DNA from: Bernardetia sp. ABR2-2B
Lineage (GTDB): Bacteria > Bacteroidota > Bacteroidia > Cytophagales > Bernardetiaceae
Direction of reading: 5' to 3'
Length of the DNA stretch: 35,014 nucleotides
Assembly: GCF_037126435.1 (NCBI RefSeq)
Contig: NZ_CP147021.1
Span: 1-35,014, forward strand
Position numbers and translations under genes: made by a program. Each line of letters starts with the position of its first letter. Positions within the stretch are counted from its first letter, which is position 1. Shown in pieces: positions 8,475-20,100 of this stretch. Below the pieces are notes generated by a model. It was given only the letters and a program-made list of their open reading frames with translations. It did not search any database and was not told the DNA's origin.

Positions 8475-11400
8475 ATGAGCCAACTATATACTACAAATTA
8501 TACAAAGAGATTTCGCTTTTTAGCTATCTTTTGTGCTTTTAATCTACTTTTTAATACTATTATCTTTCCGATAACAAGTTATGCTGTCACTTCAGGACCT
8601 TCTCAACCAGAGATTAGTTCCTTTGCTTCTATTGATACAAGCAATATGGTAGATTTATTCTCAGGAGACTTTAGCTACAATATTCCTTTGTTAGAGCTTC
8701 CAGGACCTAATGGAGGTTATCCTTTCAATTTAGTTTATAATTCAGGAGTTTCTCCAGAGCAGGAAGCAAGTTGGGTAGGATTAGGCTGGAACTTAACACC
8801 AGGCTCTATACAGCGTCAGATGCGTGGTATTCCAGATGAGTTTAATGGAGGAGAAGATGTAGTTACTAAAACTACAGATATGAAGAATGATGATACATTT
8901 GGCGTAACTGTAGATACAGAAATTGAATTAATGGGCTTTAAGAAACCAAAAAAGTCTATTTTAGGCGATTCTACAAAGCTTGCTTTATCAGTCCCTATTA
9001 CAGTTTATTACAATACCTATAAAGGTTTGGGTTATACATTAGGAGTTAATCCTAGTCTCAATTTACCAAGTAAAGGATCTTTAGGTCTTAATCCAGGTAT
9101 TAATTTTTCGCTAGACAACAAAGATGGTGTAAGTATTACACCATCGTTAGGTTTACAAATGGCAGGTAAAAATAGGAATCATGTTTTCAATTTAGGTTTG
9201 AGTTATAATTCTAGAATAGGATTGACTAATTTAGGTTTAAATTATAATAATTCTGCTACAAAAAAACGAACAGTCAAGTTTAACTCAAATATAAACTTAT
9301 ACAACCAGGGTCGTGTTCCTTCTAGTGATATACTTATGCGTACTGTCAACTTATCAGGAAGTGCAAACTTTGGTCTTCCAACACTGTCCTTATTTAACCA
9401 TATTAAACCACAGATATTTTTTAATTCACAATGGAGTGTTAAAAAACCTCAACAAATTCTTGCCTATGGATATATGTATTCTCAGAACGTAACTGAAAAG
9501 GGAATGATGGATATTAATAGAGAAAAAGAAAATCCTATTTTTAAGGAAAGTGTATCTCTTTCTATTCCTGAAGCTACTTATGATGTGTATTCTGTTGCTG
9601 GACATGGTCTGCAAGGTAGTTTTAGACCTTACCGTTCTGATATTGGTATTTATGGAAATCCCAAAGTAGTTTCCATAACAGGTGGGGGAGAAGTGGGTTT
9701 AGATTTTGGATTTAACCCAGCAACATCAGAATCGCATGTAGGGGTAGATGTAGGAGTAAATATGGGAGCTACCAAATCTACCAAATGGACTAATGGACAA
9801 AATAAAGTAAAAGGTAATAATGGATACAAACATACAAGCATAGGAGAAGACTCTACCAACGTACTTCATGAACCTTTTTATTTTAAGTTTACAAATGATA
9901 GAACAACTGTACAAGAAAATGAACTTGCCTATATTGGAGATGCTACAAACAGTAATCAAACACCTAATTTAAAACCTGTTCGTATAAAATTAGGAAACAA
10001 ATCCATAGAGAATTTTGGAGATGATCGTAATTTCAAAATCCGTATCAATACAGTTCCTGCTTTGCCAAAATTAGAAGCTCAAAATGGACAAGGCACTTAT
10101 ACAGCAACAGATATAACTTCTCCTTACCACCCTACAAAGAAAAGAGAAGCTAGAAATACACTTATACAACAATTCACTAATAAAGAGATAAACCATATGA
10201 GATTGGGTAAAATAAATTACCTCAATCAATCAGGGGCAGCCACTTTCTATAATAGAGATGCACATCCAAAAAATCATACAGGAGCATTTGTGGTAACAAA
10301 ACCTGATGGAGCTAGGTATATTTATGCGCTTCCTGCTTATAATAAAGAACATATTGAAAAGCAAGTAACAGTAGAGGGTAGCATTAATGAATGTAAAAAT
10401 ACAGTTGATTTTGATGGTGAAGATCGAAATGCTCATAAAGTAGCTAATACAGACATGTATTTATCAAAAACAGAAATTTCTCCGTATGCGTATGCTCATT
10501 TACTGACAGCTATTGTAGGGGATGATTATGTAGATACTGATGAGATAGAAGGACCTTCTGATGGAGATATTGGCTATTGGGTCAAGTTTACCTATAAATT
10601 ACAAGATTCAGCTTATCATTGGAGAACTCCTTTTGAAGGGGTAAATTATTCGCCAGGATTTTTGAATACAAAATTCGATGATAAAGGGAGTTATATGTTT
10701 GGTACAAAAGAAATCTATTACGTAGCCACAGCAGAAACAAAATCACATATTGTAAAATTCAAAACGTCTGAAAGAGCAGACGGAAGGGGAGCAGTAGGAG
10801 AGTTTCAAAACAAACTTTCTGTAGGTACATCAACTCCAGATGCAAATTTAGGAGGTACACAACTCAAATTGGAGCAAGTAGAGCTTTACGTAAAATCAGC
10901 TTTAGCAGTTAATCCAAGTGTAGCTCCTCTAAAGACTGTAAAATTAGGTTATGCAGGAGCTAGTGACGAGTTATGTCAAAAAATAGTAAACAGAGAAAAA
11001 GAAAATACAGGAGATCCCAGTAAAACAGGAGGAAAATTAACCCTCAAAAAAGTTGAATTTCTCTACCAAAAAAGTATTAGAGGAAGTTACAATGCTTATA
11101 ATTTTAATTATGCAGAAAACCCTGATTATAAGCCTCTTCAAGTAGATAGATGGGGAAGCTATACGTCTGCTTATGGAACGGATGTTTGTAAATATCAGAA
11201 CTTTCCTTATGTAGATCAAGACCCAGAAAACAATGCCAATCGTACTACTGATGCAAGTGCATGGCTACTTAGTTCTATTGATTTGCCTTCAGGAGCTACT
11301 ATTAATGTAGATTATGAGTCTGATGATTATGCGTATGTACAGAATAAAGTAGCTATGCAAATGACTCCTATTGTTGCTGTAGGTGATATGAGTGGCTTTA

Positions 11401-13868
11401 CGAGTGGAAACAACAAACTTAATAAGTTGAATGATGCTCAAAATAATCACAAGGTATTCTTTAAACTAGAACAGCCTATTGTTAAAATTAGTGGTACACC
11501 AACACAAATTACTAATTTTGAGAGAAAAGAAGTTAATAAATATATTGACGGAACAGGACAAGTTTATTTTAAATCAAAAATTAAACTCCAAAAGAAAAAT
11601 GGAGGGTTTCCTACTTTTATCACAGGCTATGCTGATATAAAAACAGATGGAAGGGGTTTAATAACTAATGATGAAGGCACACATTACACCCACGGTTATT
11701 TAACTGTTAAAGCAGTAGAAAAAGGGAGTAAAAAGTACCATCCTTTTAGTGTAGCTGCTTGGCAACATATTAAAGGAAAACAACCTAAACTTTTGCTTCC
11801 CAATGCTCCTAACTTTGGAAACTCTCAAAGTGGATGGAAACAATTAATGCGTAATGTTTCTACACTTTCTTCTATTCTTCCTGAACTCAAACGTATGTTC
11901 AAAGGCTACTATGAATATATGTCTGATAAAGGGTGGGGCAGAGAAATGGAATTAGAAAATTCGTGGATACGCCTCAATAGTGCAGATAGAATCAAATACG
12001 GTGGTGGAGTGCGTGTAAAAAGAATCGTTCTCAATGATAAATGGCAAAATACAGGTGGAGCTTCTTATTATGGACAGCAGTATGACTATCGTATGGAACA
12101 AGATGGAGAACTCATCAGTAGTGGTGTAGCAGCCTATGAGCCTCAAGTGGGTGGAGAAGAAAATCCATTGCGTTATGGGGAGGCGTATGAACAGAAATTA
12201 CTGTTAGCAACAGACAATCAGTATTTTTTAGAACACCCTATCAATGAAGGATTATATCCATCTGCTCAAGTAGGATATAGAAAAGTTACTGTAAAGAGTT
12301 TGGCTGCTGCTAACTTAGCTAATGAAGAGTTAGGAGAAAATTTAGATGATTATTTTATCAATGCAGGTTTCCATGCTACTACAGGAGTAACTGTTCATGA
12401 GTTTTATACAGCAAAAGAATTTCCTGTTATTGTAGATAGAACTACTATTAACCGTGTTCCTTTTGGCTTTTGGTTACCTCTGCTTATTGGACAAATAACA
12501 ATGACAGGACTGACTGCCAGTCAAGGATTTAGTGTAGAAACCAATGATATGCACGGAAAACCAAAACAAGTAACTCATTATAGGCAAAAACCAGATGGTT
12601 CGCTTATAGAATCCCCAGTTTCTTGGACAAAGTATAACTACAAGAAAATAGATAGAGGAATCATAAATAAAGGAGGAGAAGTTGCCTTTGGAGTAGATAA
12701 CCGTGTGGAGGTGCTTGTAAAAGATGATGGAACAAAAGAAGGAATCATTAAAGAAAAACGTTTATTAGGACTTGAAAGAGAGTTTGTTGTCGATATGCAA
12801 CAACAAACCTCTTGGAGTGGAAATGTATCAGTAGATATAAATGCAGACATAAAAGGTATTTTTCCTATTCCTGGAGTAGCTCCTTTCATAGGTGCAAGTT
12901 TTACCAATACTCGTAGTGTAACAACCAATAAAATTGTTTCTCGCTCAGGTATTTTAGAAAGTGTAGAAGCCTATGATGGTACAGCCACTCTCAAAACAGA
13001 AAATCTACTTTGGGATGCACAGACAGCAGAGGTACTACTTACTTCTGTAAATAATAGCTTTGACAGCCTCATCTATAATTACAGTATTCCTGCTCGTTTT
13101 CACTATGAGAAAACAAAAGCTGCTTACCATAATGCTGATTTTCAGACTACAGTAACAAAAAGTTCAGAGCTCATGAATCAAATAGATGCTCATAACTACA
13201 AAATAGATTTATCTGGGGTGCAAAATGAAAGTGCTAGAAAGTATATAAAAGAAGGAGACGAAATCACTATTGAAATGAAATCAGATGAATTAGCAGGACA
13301 AGGAGCTTACTTCCCTGTAATTACCACGTATGCGACTGTTACTAAGAAGAAAAAAGAAGGTATAGAGATATTTGTACGTAATATTCCACTTTATTTATAC
13401 CCTCTTGTAGATAGAATCAATATCAAAGTCATGCGCTCAGGAAATCGTAATTTATTAGGCGCAAAAGTAGGTGCTATTACAGCTCTTGTAGATCCAACAG
13501 ATTCTACCAACCGAATAAAAACAGAATGCGAAAAAGAATTTGTTTTTCCGTCTGATTGTGATGCAGATACAACTGGACTGTCTGATTTAAGTATAAATTG
13601 GACTGCTACAAGTGATATTACCATAGGAAATACACCTCAAGAAATAGAAGTCATTCCAGCAGGAGGAACTCAAACCTATACCTATATTTGGAATATTTAT
13701 GATGATACTGGTGCAATAGTCAGAACACTACAATCCTATACTCGTAAGATACCGATTAGTAATGACCCTAGTAATCCATTGAGTGGAGATTATACTATTA
13801 CCTGTACTATTACAGATACACAAGATAGAACTACCACTTCTATAACTAGACCTATTATTTTTAATTAA
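8475..13868 (+). CDS. SpvB/TcB-like giant secreted protein (putative Rhs partner)
   Basis: 1797 aa with a signal peptide of about 37 residues (FNTIIFPITSYA). Residues about 57-118 contain VDLFSGDFSYNIPLLELPGP, then YNSGVSPEQEASWVGLGWNL and GSIQRQMRGIPDEF. This matches the opening of SpvB/TcB-type proteins (a GAFSYSIPI-like strand, LSYNSG, GLGWSL, I-R-RG). Residues about 160-450 are rich in alternating Gly/Leu/Asn beta strands. The last 100 or so residues look PKD-like (TYIWNIYDDTGA, YTITCTITDT). No T9SS sorting domain or catalytic motif is seen. It sits 9 bp after the lipoprotein and 21 bp before the next gene. By analogy with Tc toxins, where TcB and TcC form a hollow cocoon, it may partner the Rhs protein at 17133. 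That pairing is inference. Confidence 0.8.
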   Translation: MSQLYTTNYTKRFRFLAIFCAFNLLFNTIIFPITSYAVTSGPSQPEISSFASIDTSNMVDLFSGDFSYNIPLLELPGPNGGYPFNLVYNSGVSPEQEASWVGLGWNLTPGSIQRQMRGIPDEFNGGEDVVTKTTDMKNDDTFGVTVDTEIELMGFKKPKKSILGDSTKLALSVPITVYYNTYKGLGYTLGVNPSLNLPSKGSLGLNPGINFSLDNKDGVSITPSLGLQMAGKNRNHVFNLGLSYNSRIGLTNLGLNYNNSATKKRTVKFNSNINLYNQGRVPSSDILMRTVNLSGSANFGLPTLSLFNHIKPQIFFNSQWSVKKPQQILAYGYMYSQNVTEKGMMDINREKENPIFKESVSLSIPEATYDVYSVAGHGLQGSFRPYRSDIGIYGNPKVVSITGGGEVGLDFGFNPATSESHVGVDVGVNMGATKSTKWTNGQNKVKGNNGYKHTSIGEDSTNVLHEPFYFKFTNDRTTVQENELAYIGDATNSNQTPNLKPVRIKLGNKSIENFGDDRNFKIRINTVPALPKLEAQNGQGTYTATDITSPYHPTKKREARNTLIQQFTNKEINHMRLGKINYLNQSGAATFYNRDAHPKNHTGAFVVTKPDGARYIYALPAYNKEHIEKQVTVEGSINECKNTVDFDGEDRNAHKVANTDMYLSKTEISPYAYAHLLTAIVGDDYVDTDEIEGPSDGDIGYWVKFTYKLQDSAYHWRTPFEGVNYSPGFLNTKFDDKGSYMFGTKEIYYVATAETKSHIVKFKTSERADGRGAVGEFQNKLSVGTSTPDANLGGTQLKLEQVELYVKSALAVNPSVAPLKTVKLGYAGASDELCQKIVNREKENTGDPSKTGGKLTLKKVEFLYQKSIRGSYNAYNFNYAENPDYKPLQVDRWGSYTSAYGTDVCKYQNFPYVDQDPENNANRTTDASAWLLSSIDLPSGATINVDYESDDYAYVQNKVAMQMTPIVAVGDMSGFTSGNNKLNKLNDAQNNHKVFFKLEQPIVKISGTPTQITNFERKEVNKYIDGTGQVYFKSKIKLQKKNGGFPTFITGYADIKTDGRGLITNDEGTHYTHGYLTVKAVEKGSKKYHPFSVAAWQHIKGKQPKLLLPNAPNFGNSQSGWKQLMRNVSTLSSILPELKRMFKGYYEYMSDKGWGREMELENSWIRLNSADRIKYGGGVRVKRIVLNDKWQNTGGASYYGQQYDYRMEQDGELISSGVAAYEPQVGGEENPLRYGEAYEQKLLLATDNQYFLEHPINEGLYPSAQVGYRKVTVKSLAAANLANEELGENLDDYFINAGFHATTGVTVHEFYTAKEFPVIVDRTTINRVPFGFWLPLLIGQITMTGLTASQGFSVETNDMHGKPKQVTHYRQKPDGSLIESPVSWTKYNYKKIDRGIINKGGEVAFGVDNRVEVLVKDDGTKEGIIKEKRLLGLEREFVVDMQQQTSWSGNVSVDINADIKGIFPIPGVAPFIGASFTNTRSVTTNKIVSRSGILESVEAYDGTATLKTENLLWDAQTAEVLLTSVNNSFDSLIYNYSIPARFHYEKTKAAYHNADFQTTVTKSSELMNQIDAHNYKIDLSGVQNESARKYIKEGDEITIEMKSDELAGQGAYFPVITTYATVTKKKKEGIEIFVRNIPLYLYPLVDRINIKVMRSGNRNLLGAKVGAITALVDPTDSTNRIKTECEKEFVFPSDCDADTTGLSDLSINWTATSDITIGNTPQEIEVIPAGGTQTYTYIWNIYDDTGAIVRTLQSYTRKIPISNDPSNPLSGDYTITCTITDTQDRTTTSITRPIIFN

Positions 13869-13889
13869 AAAACTGACTGAATTTTAGTT

Positions 13890-16256
13890 ATGAAAAGATA
13901 TATATTGTTTTTTTTGATTTTATGTACCTCCACTAGTTATAGTTTGGCTCAATGCCCTACTGAGCCTATAGAAATAGGTGTGCCTAATAATAATATAGAA
14001 AGTGTACAAGCAAAAACACTTACAGCTTCAGGACGTGCTATTATAGATGCTATCAATGAAACATTAAAAAAAGACCAAGGAACAGCTCTTCATGTCCCAA
14101 CTTATAATAATCAAGGAGCTGGTCCTTCTTATACAAAATATACTTGGCATGATAAATATTCAAGTAGTAGTATAACAGCATGTCCTCCTAACGAAAAAGT
14201 GCCTGCATCTCTTACCTATTATACTAACGCTGCTAATTTTGAAAATTATATAGCATTACGTTGGACGCCTAACCAACCTTCTACATTCCAATTATACAAC
14301 TATGCTCCACCAACAGATTCTAACTTCTACCTTTGTTCAGGATTAGGAAATCAATCCTATCGTATTTACATAGGAGGAGCTAGTATTCACTCTATAAACA
14401 AAATAGATTATTCTAATACTATCGTAGATCAAGATGAGCCAAATTTTAATGATCCTTGGCTTAATATACACGATATACCGAATGGGATAAACTATCAATA
14501 CAATGACCTATATGGTCTTCCTTATGAATTTGAAACAAATAATGGAAATATTATAGGTTCTTTAAAAGGAAACACTGCAGATAATGGGTCATACTATAAC
14601 TTTTTATACTGGAAAGAACAAATAACTGTTCGCCGTATCCTTATCTGTCAAGGAGAAAGTGTAACTCTAACAGCTCCATCAGGAGGAACAAATTACCAAT
14701 GGTCTAATGGAGAAACCACAGAGCAAATTTCTGCTACTGACGAGGGAATGTATTCTTTTTCTTATGAGCAAGGTGGTTGTATTATTAATTCAGATGTCGT
14801 TTATATAAAATATGATGATTGTGTGGTAACAACACCTCCTTGCTCATCTACAGACACCACCACCCTAACCTTCCCAGCCTATCAACTAAAAGAAGTCATC
14901 AATACATCAGCCCAAACACTATCCGATAACTGGCTTTTGAGCAAAGATATTCCTTTACTCACAACAACTGGAGAAAGAGTTAATGAACTTTCTGTACGCC
15001 CTTATATGGTCGGAAAACAAGGTATTTGGAGAGGAGAATCTAGTTTTGCCTATGTAACAGATAGAAAACAAACACAGGCTAACGTAAACCTCTCAAAAGA
15101 TGGAACTTACACGCTCAATATGTTCAACTGGAAGTATTTAGGAGAGTTAGACTGTCCAGAGTGGCGAAAAGTAGAAACAGTCAGCGAATATCATCCTCAA
15201 AGTAGTGATGTAGAGCGTTATAATATTCTCAAACTCTATTCTTCTTTTCACATTGGATATTCCGATCAGCTTGTCAGTGCAGCAGCAGCCAATAGCAAAC
15301 AATACGAATTTGGTTTTGAAGGATTTGAGGAATATACAACAGGCATTGAGTCTGCTAATGCTAACTTACTTTTTGCTACACAAACTACAGTAGATAGTTT
15401 AAAAATACCGTATTGGTTTACCCTTGAAACAGGTCGTAACCGTAGAATATGGTCGCCTTTAGAACTTCAAACATTGCAAAATCAATATGCTTTTTCTCAA
15501 CTTCATATCTTAGGAAAACAAATTGATGTCAATTATCCAGGAGAATTTAGAAGCCATACTACATTTGATGAAATTACGGTCGAAAATGATAAATCACTTA
15601 TTAAATTTTCTTTGAATGAAGATGCTCCTTTTGAAGGATTTTGGACAGGGAAAGTAGGTATTACAGTCGATAAAATAGCTACACAAGTCTTTAGTGGAAC
15701 AGCTCCACAAGTGGTCAATGGAATAGCACATACAGGAACTAAAAGTTTGAAAGTAACTGCATCAGCAGGTTTTGAGCAGCCCTATTTACTTCTAATTCCG
15801 AATAAAAAATATGTCATTAGTGCGTGGGTACGTGTTGATGAAGCAAACAAACCTATTCGCAGACCTTCTTATGAAGCCTTTACAAACCTACAAATAGAAT
15901 TAGGCAATGGAACAAGCTTACAGTTTAGACCTGAGGGACAAATTATTGAGGGGTGGCAGCGTATTGAAGGTAGTTTTACTGTTCCAGAAGAAGGAATGGG
16001 AGATTGGAAAATACATCTAGTAACACTTGGCGCACCTGTTTATTTCGATGATATTCGCCTCTTTCCATCGCTAGGTAATATGGAGAGTTTCGTTTATGAT
16101 ACTGAAACTTTCCGTTTGGAAGCCAAATTAGATGCAAATAACTATGCTACTTTTTATTATTACGATGCCGAAGGGCGTTTGTATCTCGTAAAACAAGAAA
16201 CTGCTAAAGGTGTACAAACACTACAAACTGTAACGACACATACGAAAAGAAATTGA
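13890..16256 (+). CDS. Secreted protein with Ig-like and carbohydrate-binding-like domains and an Rhs-style tail
   Basis: 788 aa with a signal peptide cleaved near SLA before Q21. Residues about 250-305 form an Ig/PKD-like module (ICQGESVTLTAP, YQWSNGETTEQIS). Residues about 590-735 resemble a galactose-binding or CBM4/9-like jelly roll (HTGTKSLKVTA, KYVISAWVRVDE, GWQRIEGSFTVPE, PVYFDDIRLFP). The tail from about 735 (FVYDTETFRLEAKLDANNYATF, then YYYDAEGRLYLVKQET) is a YD/Rhs-type strand. Bacteroidota Rhs loci often place such a protein just before the Rhs gene. It could contribute shell strands or substrate binding. No catalytic residues were recognised. The spacing (21 bp upstream, 23 bp downstream to the preferred start) supports one operon. 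Confidence 0.78.
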   Translation: MKRYILFFLILCTSTSYSLAQCPTEPIEIGVPNNNIESVQAKTLTASGRAIIDAINETLKKDQGTALHVPTYNNQGAGPSYTKYTWHDKYSSSSITACPPNEKVPASLTYYTNAANFENYIALRWTPNQPSTFQLYNYAPPTDSNFYLCSGLGNQSYRIYIGGASIHSINKIDYSNTIVDQDEPNFNDPWLNIHDIPNGINYQYNDLYGLPYEFETNNGNIIGSLKGNTADNGSYYNFLYWKEQITVRRILICQGESVTLTAPSGGTNYQWSNGETTEQISATDEGMYSFSYEQGGCIINSDVVYIKYDDCVVTTPPCSSTDTTTLTFPAYQLKEVINTSAQTLSDNWLLSKDIPLLTTTGERVNELSVRPYMVGKQGIWRGESSFAYVTDRKQTQANVNLSKDGTYTLNMFNWKYLGELDCPEWRKVETVSEYHPQSSDVERYNILKLYSSFHIGYSDQLVSAAAANSKQYEFGFEGFEEYTTGIESANANLLFATQTTVDSLKIPYWFTLETGRNRRIWSPLELQTLQNQYAFSQLHILGKQIDVNYPGEFRSHTTFDEITVENDKSLIKFSLNEDAPFEGFWTGKVGITVDKIATQVFSGTAPQVVNGIAHTGTKSLKVTASAGFEQPYLLLIPNKKYVISAWVRVDEANKPIRRPSYEAFTNLQIELGNGTSLQFRPEGQIIEGWQRIEGSFTVPEEGMGDWKIHLVTLGAPVYFDDIRLFPSLGNMESFVYDTETFRLEAKLDANNYATFYYYDAEGRLYLVKQETAKGVQTLQTVTTHTKRN

Positions 16257-16279
16257 GAATTATGAATTATGAATTTAGA

Positions 16280-17041
16280 ATGAAAATACAACTAAGATTT
16301 ATTTACACATTAGGATGTATTTTACTTAGTATTGCTTTTACAGCTTTTATAAAACTGCAAAACCCGAAAACAACCACTTCAAAAGAGCTTTTTGTAGCCT
16401 ATACAGATATGTCTAAATTAGATGTAGCCTTAGAAGTAAACGCATTTATGAGCGAAGAGGGAAAAAAAGGCAAAGAATCTATTGCTTCCTATCAAATGGA
16501 ATACCGTAGTGATAATTCGCAGCGTGGACTTTGGTACACGATGGGAGATGAAATCGTTCTTAGAAATGAAAAATGGGCATTGCAGATAGATAACAAACAA
16601 AAAACAATTGTCTATTATAAAAGAGACCCTAAACAAGCTACAAAAGAAACCCTTTCTGAAGAGGAAAAAACACAGTTTACAGAGTCTATGGCAGCGTATG
16701 TGAAAAATGAAGATATGAAATTTACCTATCTTAAAAAAGAAGGAAACCTAACTGCTTATCAAACAACTCAAATGCCTTATCCTATCAAAAAAACAGTTTT
16801 TTGGTTCAATGAGAAAAAACATATTGTCAAGACTACTTATGATTATCATCCCAATGAATACGGACAGACCAATTATGTAGAAGTAACCTACAAAATATTC
16901 AATCCAACTCCCAGTTTTGATAAACTAACATTTTCTGAAAAAATATATATACAAGCAAGAGGAAAAAAAATAACTCCCTCTAAAGCATTTCAAGACTACA
17001 CAGTCATTAATGCTCAAGATTATTCAGCAATGGAAGAATAA
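16280..17041 (+). CDS. Exported 253-aa protein of unknown function in the Rhs operon
   Basis: I prefer ATG 16280 (MKIQLRFIYTLGCILLSIAF), which puts the hydrophobic export signal at the N-terminus. Upstream in-frame starts at TTG 16253 and ATG 16262 run through a gaattatgaattatgaa micro-repeat and look spurious. The body alternates short beta strands and charged turns (WYTMGDEIVLRNEKWALQID, VFWFNEKKHIVKTTYDYHP). This is loosely reminiscent of periplasmic LolA-like or outer-membrane lipoprotein-carrier folds, but the resemblance is weak. It sits between the 788-aa gene and the Rhs gene. A periplasmic accessory role for export of the large proteins is possible but unproven. Confidence 0.72.
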   Translation: MKIQLRFIYTLGCILLSIAFTAFIKLQNPKTTTSKELFVAYTDMSKLDVALEVNAFMSEEGKKGKESIASYQMEYRSDNSQRGLWYTMGDEIVLRNEKWALQIDNKQKTIVYYKRDPKQATKETLSEEEKTQFTESMAAYVKNEDMKFTYLKKEGNLTAYQTTQMPYPIKKTVFWFNEKKHIVKTTYDYHPNEYGQTNYVEVTYKIFNPTPSFDKLTFSEKIYIQARGKKITPSKAFQDYTVINAQDYSAMEE

Positions 17042-17132
17042 ATAACCTGTCAGTACACTTTAACAAGTGCAAACAGCTAAAATACTTCCTAAAAACTAAA
17101 AAGAACTTATTCATTCTGTTATTTATATAGCT

Positions 17133-20100
17133 ATGCAAACGTTTTCTAATTTGTTATATTATCGTCATTTTATCCAAAAACATACTGTTTTTGGGTGGTT
17201 TATGGCTGCTATTTGGGCTATCCTTATTTATAACCAAACGGCTGTTGCTCAACTTCCAGAAGGATTTGAACCACTTGAACAAGCACGAGTAGTAAAACGA
17301 GTAGCACTCCGACAAATCCCTGAAAATGGAATTATTAGGCTCTCAGAAGAGCATTGTGGATTGGGAATGCACGTAGCAGGAGTGCGTTTAGTATATAGCA
17401 GAAATGACCACCAAAGTCTGCAAGGAAAGGAGTGGAGCGCAAGTCTAAATTATACACTATTGCGTCCACAAGACAAATTCAATCTAAACAATACAACTGC
17501 CAATGTGCCTATTGGAACAGCCCATTCTTTGGCTATTGGAGAACAAGTTACCCCTCCCTATTTACAAACTTTCATTGATGCAAAAACGCATACCATAGAT
17601 TATAGTAGTCTGAATCTAAATTACGAATACAACGAAGCCGAAATACGTATTAGAGTAACTAATTTACCTATCATACACCCAGATGCTCCTCAAAATATAT
17701 GGTTAGAACTAGAACTCTATGAAACTTCTAAACTCCCCTTCAATCCTGCAAAAAAAGACTATCATTTTATGGCTCGTTCAATAGGAACAGACCTGGTGGT
17801 AGCTTGGGATTACGTAGAAACAGCCTATGAATATGAATTAGAATGGGTGTGGATAGACCAGTTCGATACTGATTTTGAAGAACAATGGATAGATACTCCT
17901 GAAAAAATATTTGACTACCGTGAAGGCGTAACGGTTCAAACAACAGATCAGCATTTTATCTTCCCCAACACCTTTTTACAAGGACGTGTTTTTTATCGTC
18001 TGCGTGCTATCGGACGTTTTATGCCTGAAGATGTGCCGAATTATGGAGACTGGAATTATGGTTATGATAAATCCACAAACACAAAAGGACAAACTTTTAT
18101 TACGCTTTCAGAAGATTATCAAACTGAGCATAACTGGCAATCCGTTACTAGTTTTGCAGAAAACGCAAAGTACAAAACAGTTGTTTCTTACCACGATGGA
18201 ACAGGAAGAAATAGACAAGTAGTAACCCATCTGAGCAGCGAAAAACGTACTCTAATTGCCGAAACGCTCTACGATTATGAGGGTAATCCAACCGTAAATA
18301 TTTTACCTACCGTCTTAGAAGGAACAGACCTTGCTTATCATCAAGACCTAAATCCCTTTGATGATGCCAATCCGTTTTCTAAAAATAATTATGACAATGG
18401 AAGCACAAGTACAGCTCTTTCTACTTCTAGTGGTGCTGCACAATATTATTCAGCTAATAACACTTCTGGTGGGCGTTATGCCGAGCGTTTGCCTGATGCT
18501 CAAGGGTTTGCTTACAGCAGAACAACCTATTTGCGTGATGGAACAGGAAGAGTAAGAGAACAAGGAGGATTGGGACAAACCTACCAAGTGGGAAGTCAGC
18601 ATTCTACCAAAATGTACTATGGTTCTACCAATGATACTGAACTCAAAAGGCTCTTTGGAAGCAATGTTGGAAAAGCCTCATTTTACAGAAAACAAATCAC
18701 TCAAGACCCAAATGGACAGTTGAGTGTCTCTTATTTAGATGCTGCTGGACAAGTCATTGCAACGGCTCTTACAGGAGAATCTCCTGATAATGTACTTGAA
18801 CTAGAGAGTTATGAAGCACGACAAATTGATGTCGATTTAAAAGACAACAACATAGCCGATACGCTTAATCGTCGTTTGCTCTCTGAAAACACCATTTTTA
18901 ATAATATTCCAAACACAGAATATAATTTTACCTATGCAGTAGATGGAAAAACAAGTAGCTTTATGGGAGCGTGTTTAACCTGCCAGTATGAGCTATCCAT
19001 TAGTATCTATGATGAAAATGGACAAGGAGTACAATTTATAGACCCCACGACTACACAACCTTTTGCAACAGGATTATTCACAAAAACAATAGACCCAGCA
19101 GCCTGTACCTTAGAAGATTATCAAATAGAATTTCAAGTCATTCTACCAGAAATAGGAAGCTATCAAGTCCGAAAAGAACTACAAGTCATCTCTAATGAAA
19201 GTATAGAAGCAAAACTAAATAGTTTGATGGCTAGTTTTGAGACAACAGCTTATACTAAATATGAACAAGAAGCACTTGCAAACAACCCCTGTGATATTTG
19301 TTTTACTTGTCTGCCTGATGAAAACAACCCACTAGAACTCTTCGAAGGAATGGATTGTGAAAGCATTCTAGCTCAAATAGAAAATGCCGTAGCAGAAGAC
19401 CCTGCCACCTATCCGACTGTAGAAGACCACCCTGAATATTGTCATTATCTTGCCTGTCAAGAGTTTGCTCCTTCTAAAACATTTGCTTTAGATATGAGCC
19501 GTGTATTTGATTGGAATGAAGCTGTAACTAAATACAATCTACCTACTGCAATACCTCCTACTGATGAGCGTCAAGCTATAGAAGAATTTATAGCACAAGA
19601 TCCTTTATTTACGCTTTACCCCAATTACATAGGAGAATTAAGTAATCAGTTACGCCAATTAAAAGACCTCAATGAAAATGTTCTAAAAGATGCTAATAAT
19701 GACCCTATTTCTATTTGGGATGTAATAGACCCTACAATAACATCTACTTCACATCCTATATTATTTAATGGACTAGAAAATATACCTTTCCAAGGGGTAA
19801 ATATGACCAATCCTGAAGAGGTAGTTGAAAGACAATGGGACTTGTTCCGTAGCAATTATATACAAAAGTATGAAATTGTAAAGAAAAAAATACTAGAAAA
19901 TGAGGTGTTTTTTGATGATGAAACTTGTCCTTATCTTGCTGATCAAGAAATAGCCATCGTAAAAGATCCTACTGTTTTAATTGACATTGATAACCAAGAT
20001 GATATAGATAACTTTGGAGATGATGTAGTAACTGCCATAGCTCCAAATTGCGATATGCAAGTACAACTTTGGATGGGACAACTACAAAGTGCTTGTACTA

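Noticed and set aside
16253-16279. TTG/ATG starts extending the 253-aa gene upstream
   Set aside because: The extension is a gaattatgaattatgaa micro-repeat translated as NYEF and precedes a proper signal sequence at ATG 16280.
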